A stretch of DNA of 45,742 bases, taken from positions 10,056 through 55,797 of the forward strand of contig CAJOJC010000005.1 of the NCBI GenBank assembly GCA_905234775.1. Direction: 5' to 3'. Each line of letters opens with the position of its first letter. Position 1 is the stretch's first letter. This DNA comes from an uncultured Bacteroidales bacterium (GTDB lineage Bacteria; Bacteroidota; Bacteroidia; Bacteroidales; UBA932). The notes below the pieces were generated by a model. The model ran no database searches. It saw nothing but the letters and a program-made list of their open reading frames with translations, and was not told where the DNA came from. This document shows positions 43,685 to 45,742 of the stretch, piece after piece. A program made the translations under genes and the position numbers.

Positions 43685-45742
43685 CGATTCTGTCAATGTA
43701 GGAACACCGGATACACCATTTGTCTTAACTATTGATGTAACTGGTTTGGCTAGTGATGTTTACAGTGTACATATTGACTATTATGGTTTAGATACAGATC
43801 AATACTCATTAAATGTAAACGACACTACATTCAAAGTATCTAAATTGGATGCTACTGGATTTATTGTCAGTGCTGATAATATCACTTACACTGATAAGAC
43901 CAATATTGTTGTTACTGTTCCTGTTGGAATAACTGGTAATATTACTCTCAGACTCAATGATACTAGTGTAACTCCGGTTACTTTGGATATTGTTGACGGT
44001 AAAGTCATTTGGGCTTATGATAACTTGCCTGCTGGCAACTACACAGTATATGCAACCTACAACGGTAACTATAAATACAATATTAATAATACCTTGTCTG
44101 CCGAGTTTGTTGTTTATAAACTCGATCCGGGTCTTGAGATTGTTTCTGTTGTTTCCGTTGCTGACGATAAAGCTACTGTAACAATTAGAATTAATGGAGA
44201 AACTAAAGGAGATACTGTGAACATTACCGGTCTTGACAAGCCTTACAATAATGTGGTTATTCAGGAAGGTGGTATCGTAACTCTTGTAACTGAAGGTCCT
44301 CTAGATTATGATGACTACACAGTCACTGTCAGTTATGGTGGTAACAATAACTTCAATACAAGTTCCAAATCTTACGATTTCCATTCAGACAAGATTAGCG
44401 ATTATACTATAACTGTTACTCCTGTAAACATTACATTTAAAGATGATGAAATCATTACAGTTACTGTTCCTGATGGTGCAACCAGTGTTTCCATTTGGGT
44501 AAACGGCACCAGGGTTGACAAGACTATTAGTGCAGGAACTACTGAGGTTGAGTTTGACGTAACCAATCTCGTTACTCGCACTGGCGTTTACTTCGTAAAT
44601 GCTACTGTTAATGATGATAAATATGCTTCTAAAGTGGTTGAAAACATGTTTACTGTTGTTCCTCGCAATACTACATTGTTCATTGATGTTCACGATGTGG
44701 ATATCTGGAATAAGGAATATGTTAACGTCACAATCAAGGATGCTGATGGAAATGTCATCACTGATGCTTCAGGTAAAGTGAATATTACCATTAATGGTGT
44801 CGACCATCCAGTAGCAATCACTGATGGTGTTGCCAGATTCAATACTGCTGATTTAATCGTTGGCGTGAACACTGTCAGCGCGTTCTATGCAGGTGAGAGA
44901 AACTACGTAGGCAACTATTCCGTGGCAACATTCACTGTCAACCAGAGAGCTCCTAAGGTCAACGTAACCGCTACCAACAGAAGTGTTGATGAGACAGTTG
45001 CTATTACAGTAACCATTCCTGCAAATGCTACAGGATATGTTGTGATTAGCGGTAACTTCACTGATAATGAGATTCATGTTGCAAATACAGAGTTCACTGG
45101 TGGTGTTGCAATTGTTGATGTAACTGGTTTAGCTAACGGAACATACAGTGTGCACATAAAATATTATGGTTCAGATAATGATAATTACACAATAGGTGAA
45201 AATGATACTAAATTTAAAGTATCTAAATTGAATGCTACTGGTTTTGTTGTCAGTGCTGACAATATCACTTACACTAATAAGACTAATATTGTTGTTACTG
45301 TTCCAGAGGGTATTACTGGTAATATTACTTTAAGACTCAATGATACTAGTGTAACTCCTGTTACTTTGGATATTGTTGATGGTAAAGTTGTTTGGGTTAT
45401 TGATAACTTGCCTGCTGGTAATTACACAGTTTATGCAACATATAATGGTAACTACAAGTATAATGTGAATGACACTTTGTCTGCTGAGTTTGATGTTTAC
45501 AAACTTGATCCTAATCTTGAGATTGTTTCTGTGACTTCTGTTGTTGATCAAAAAGCTACAATAACAATTAGAATTAATGGAGAAACTAAAGGAGACACTG
45601 TAAACATTACTGGTCTTGATAAGCCTTACAATAATGTGGTTATTCAGGAAGGTGGTATTGTAACTCTTGTAACTGATGGTCCTCTAGATTATGCTGATTA
45701 CACTGTTACTGTATCTTATGGTGGTAGTGATAACTTCAATGC
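43668..45742 (+). CDS. Methanobrevibacter-like adhesin, Ig-like repeats (partial both ends)
   Basis: A single frame is open from 43,668 to the window end, with no in-window start or stop, and encodes about 691 aa. It is rich in Asn, Thr, Val, Tyr, Asp and short Ig-like units (VVTVPxGITGNITLRLNDTS, NLPAGNYTVYATYNGNYKYN). This is the style of adhesin-like proteins of Methanobrevibacter/Methanosphaera, which are cell-surface proteins with many Ig-like domains. A block recurs after exactly 1,383 bp (461 aa), shown at 43,734/45,117 and 44,191/45,574. Codon use is AT-rich, unlike all other genes in the window. The short ORFs on the minus strand here are shadows. Confidence 0.85.
43734..45742 (+). 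repeat. 1,383-bp (461-aa) direct repeat in the adhesin
   Basis: Sequence from about 43,734 to 44,359 recurs from 45,117 to the window end with a constant 1,383-bp offset, checked at two anchors. The copies share long near-identical stretches with scattered substitutions. The stretch between them (about 44,360-45,116) contains other Ig-like units. Confidence 0.85.

Noticed and set aside
43668..45742. Horizontal transfer of an archaeal adhesin into Bacteroidales
   Set aside because: No mobile element, abrupt join after a stop codon, unadapted codon use; assembly chimera is simpler, although read data would be needed to settle it.
1..45742. tRNA, rRNA and insertion-sequence genes
   Set aside because: None were recognised on reading both strands; no transposase-like protein is present.

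Overview
The window is a metagenome-style contig. Positions 1 to about 43,667 come from a GC-rich Bacteroidales genome. The remaining ~2.1 kb is AT-rich and encodes repeats of a methanogen adhesin-like protein. The Bacteroidales call rests on a SusC/SusD pair, lipoprotein signal peptides, -7 boxes of the TAnnTTTG type placed 4-11 nt before start codons, a BspA-like surface protein, and TPR/LuxR and XylR-type regulators. The genus is not resolved; a gut or rumen species fits.

Region 1 (1-14,111) holds two copies of a module: a membrane-spanning TPR-LuxR regulator facing a divergent operon of a 37-44 aa peptide gene plus lipoprotein genes. Copy 1 is at 1-1,724 and copy 2 at 9,874-14,111. In copy 2 a BspA-like gene lies between the peptide and the small lipoprotein, and the small lipoprotein is frameshifted by a 13-bp deletion. 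Between the copies lie a four-gene minus-strand operon (HAD hydrolase, lipoprotein, secreted nuclease, esterase), a DsbD-like thiol reductase, a divergent three-gene operon (membrane protein, SDR, EF-hand secreted protein), and a cluster of palindromes.

Region 2 (14,390-36,046) is a polysaccharide-utilisation locus, all on the plus strand. It encodes a histidine phosphatase, a XylR-type regulator, a ROK sugar kinase, a fused GH2 exo-glucosaminidase/alkaline phosphatase, a GH20 hexosaminidase, SusC, SusD, a GH18, a fimbrillin/FISUMP-like surface lipoprotein, an SdiA-regulated-like propeller lipoprotein, and a 1,005-aa protein that fuses those last three modules in the same order. The enzymes point to a GlcNAc/GlcN-containing and probably phosphorylated glycan: GH18 endo-cleavage at the surface, import by SusCD, GH20 and GH2 exo-trimming with dephosphorylation, then ROK phosphorylation.

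Region 3 (36,101-38,977) is an arginine-deiminase-type operon (deiminase, carbamate kinase, ornithine carbamoyltransferase). A palindromic element is inserted in frame in the carbamate kinase. Region 4 (38,998-43,666) is a tight two-gene unit: a membrane protein with Rossmann and RyR domains, and a DUF4062/STAND-like protein with a degenerate P-loop. It is a candidate nucleotide-sensing or defence system and the most novel functional unit here. Region 5 (43,668-end) is the archaeal-type repeat ORF, most likely joined by misassembly.
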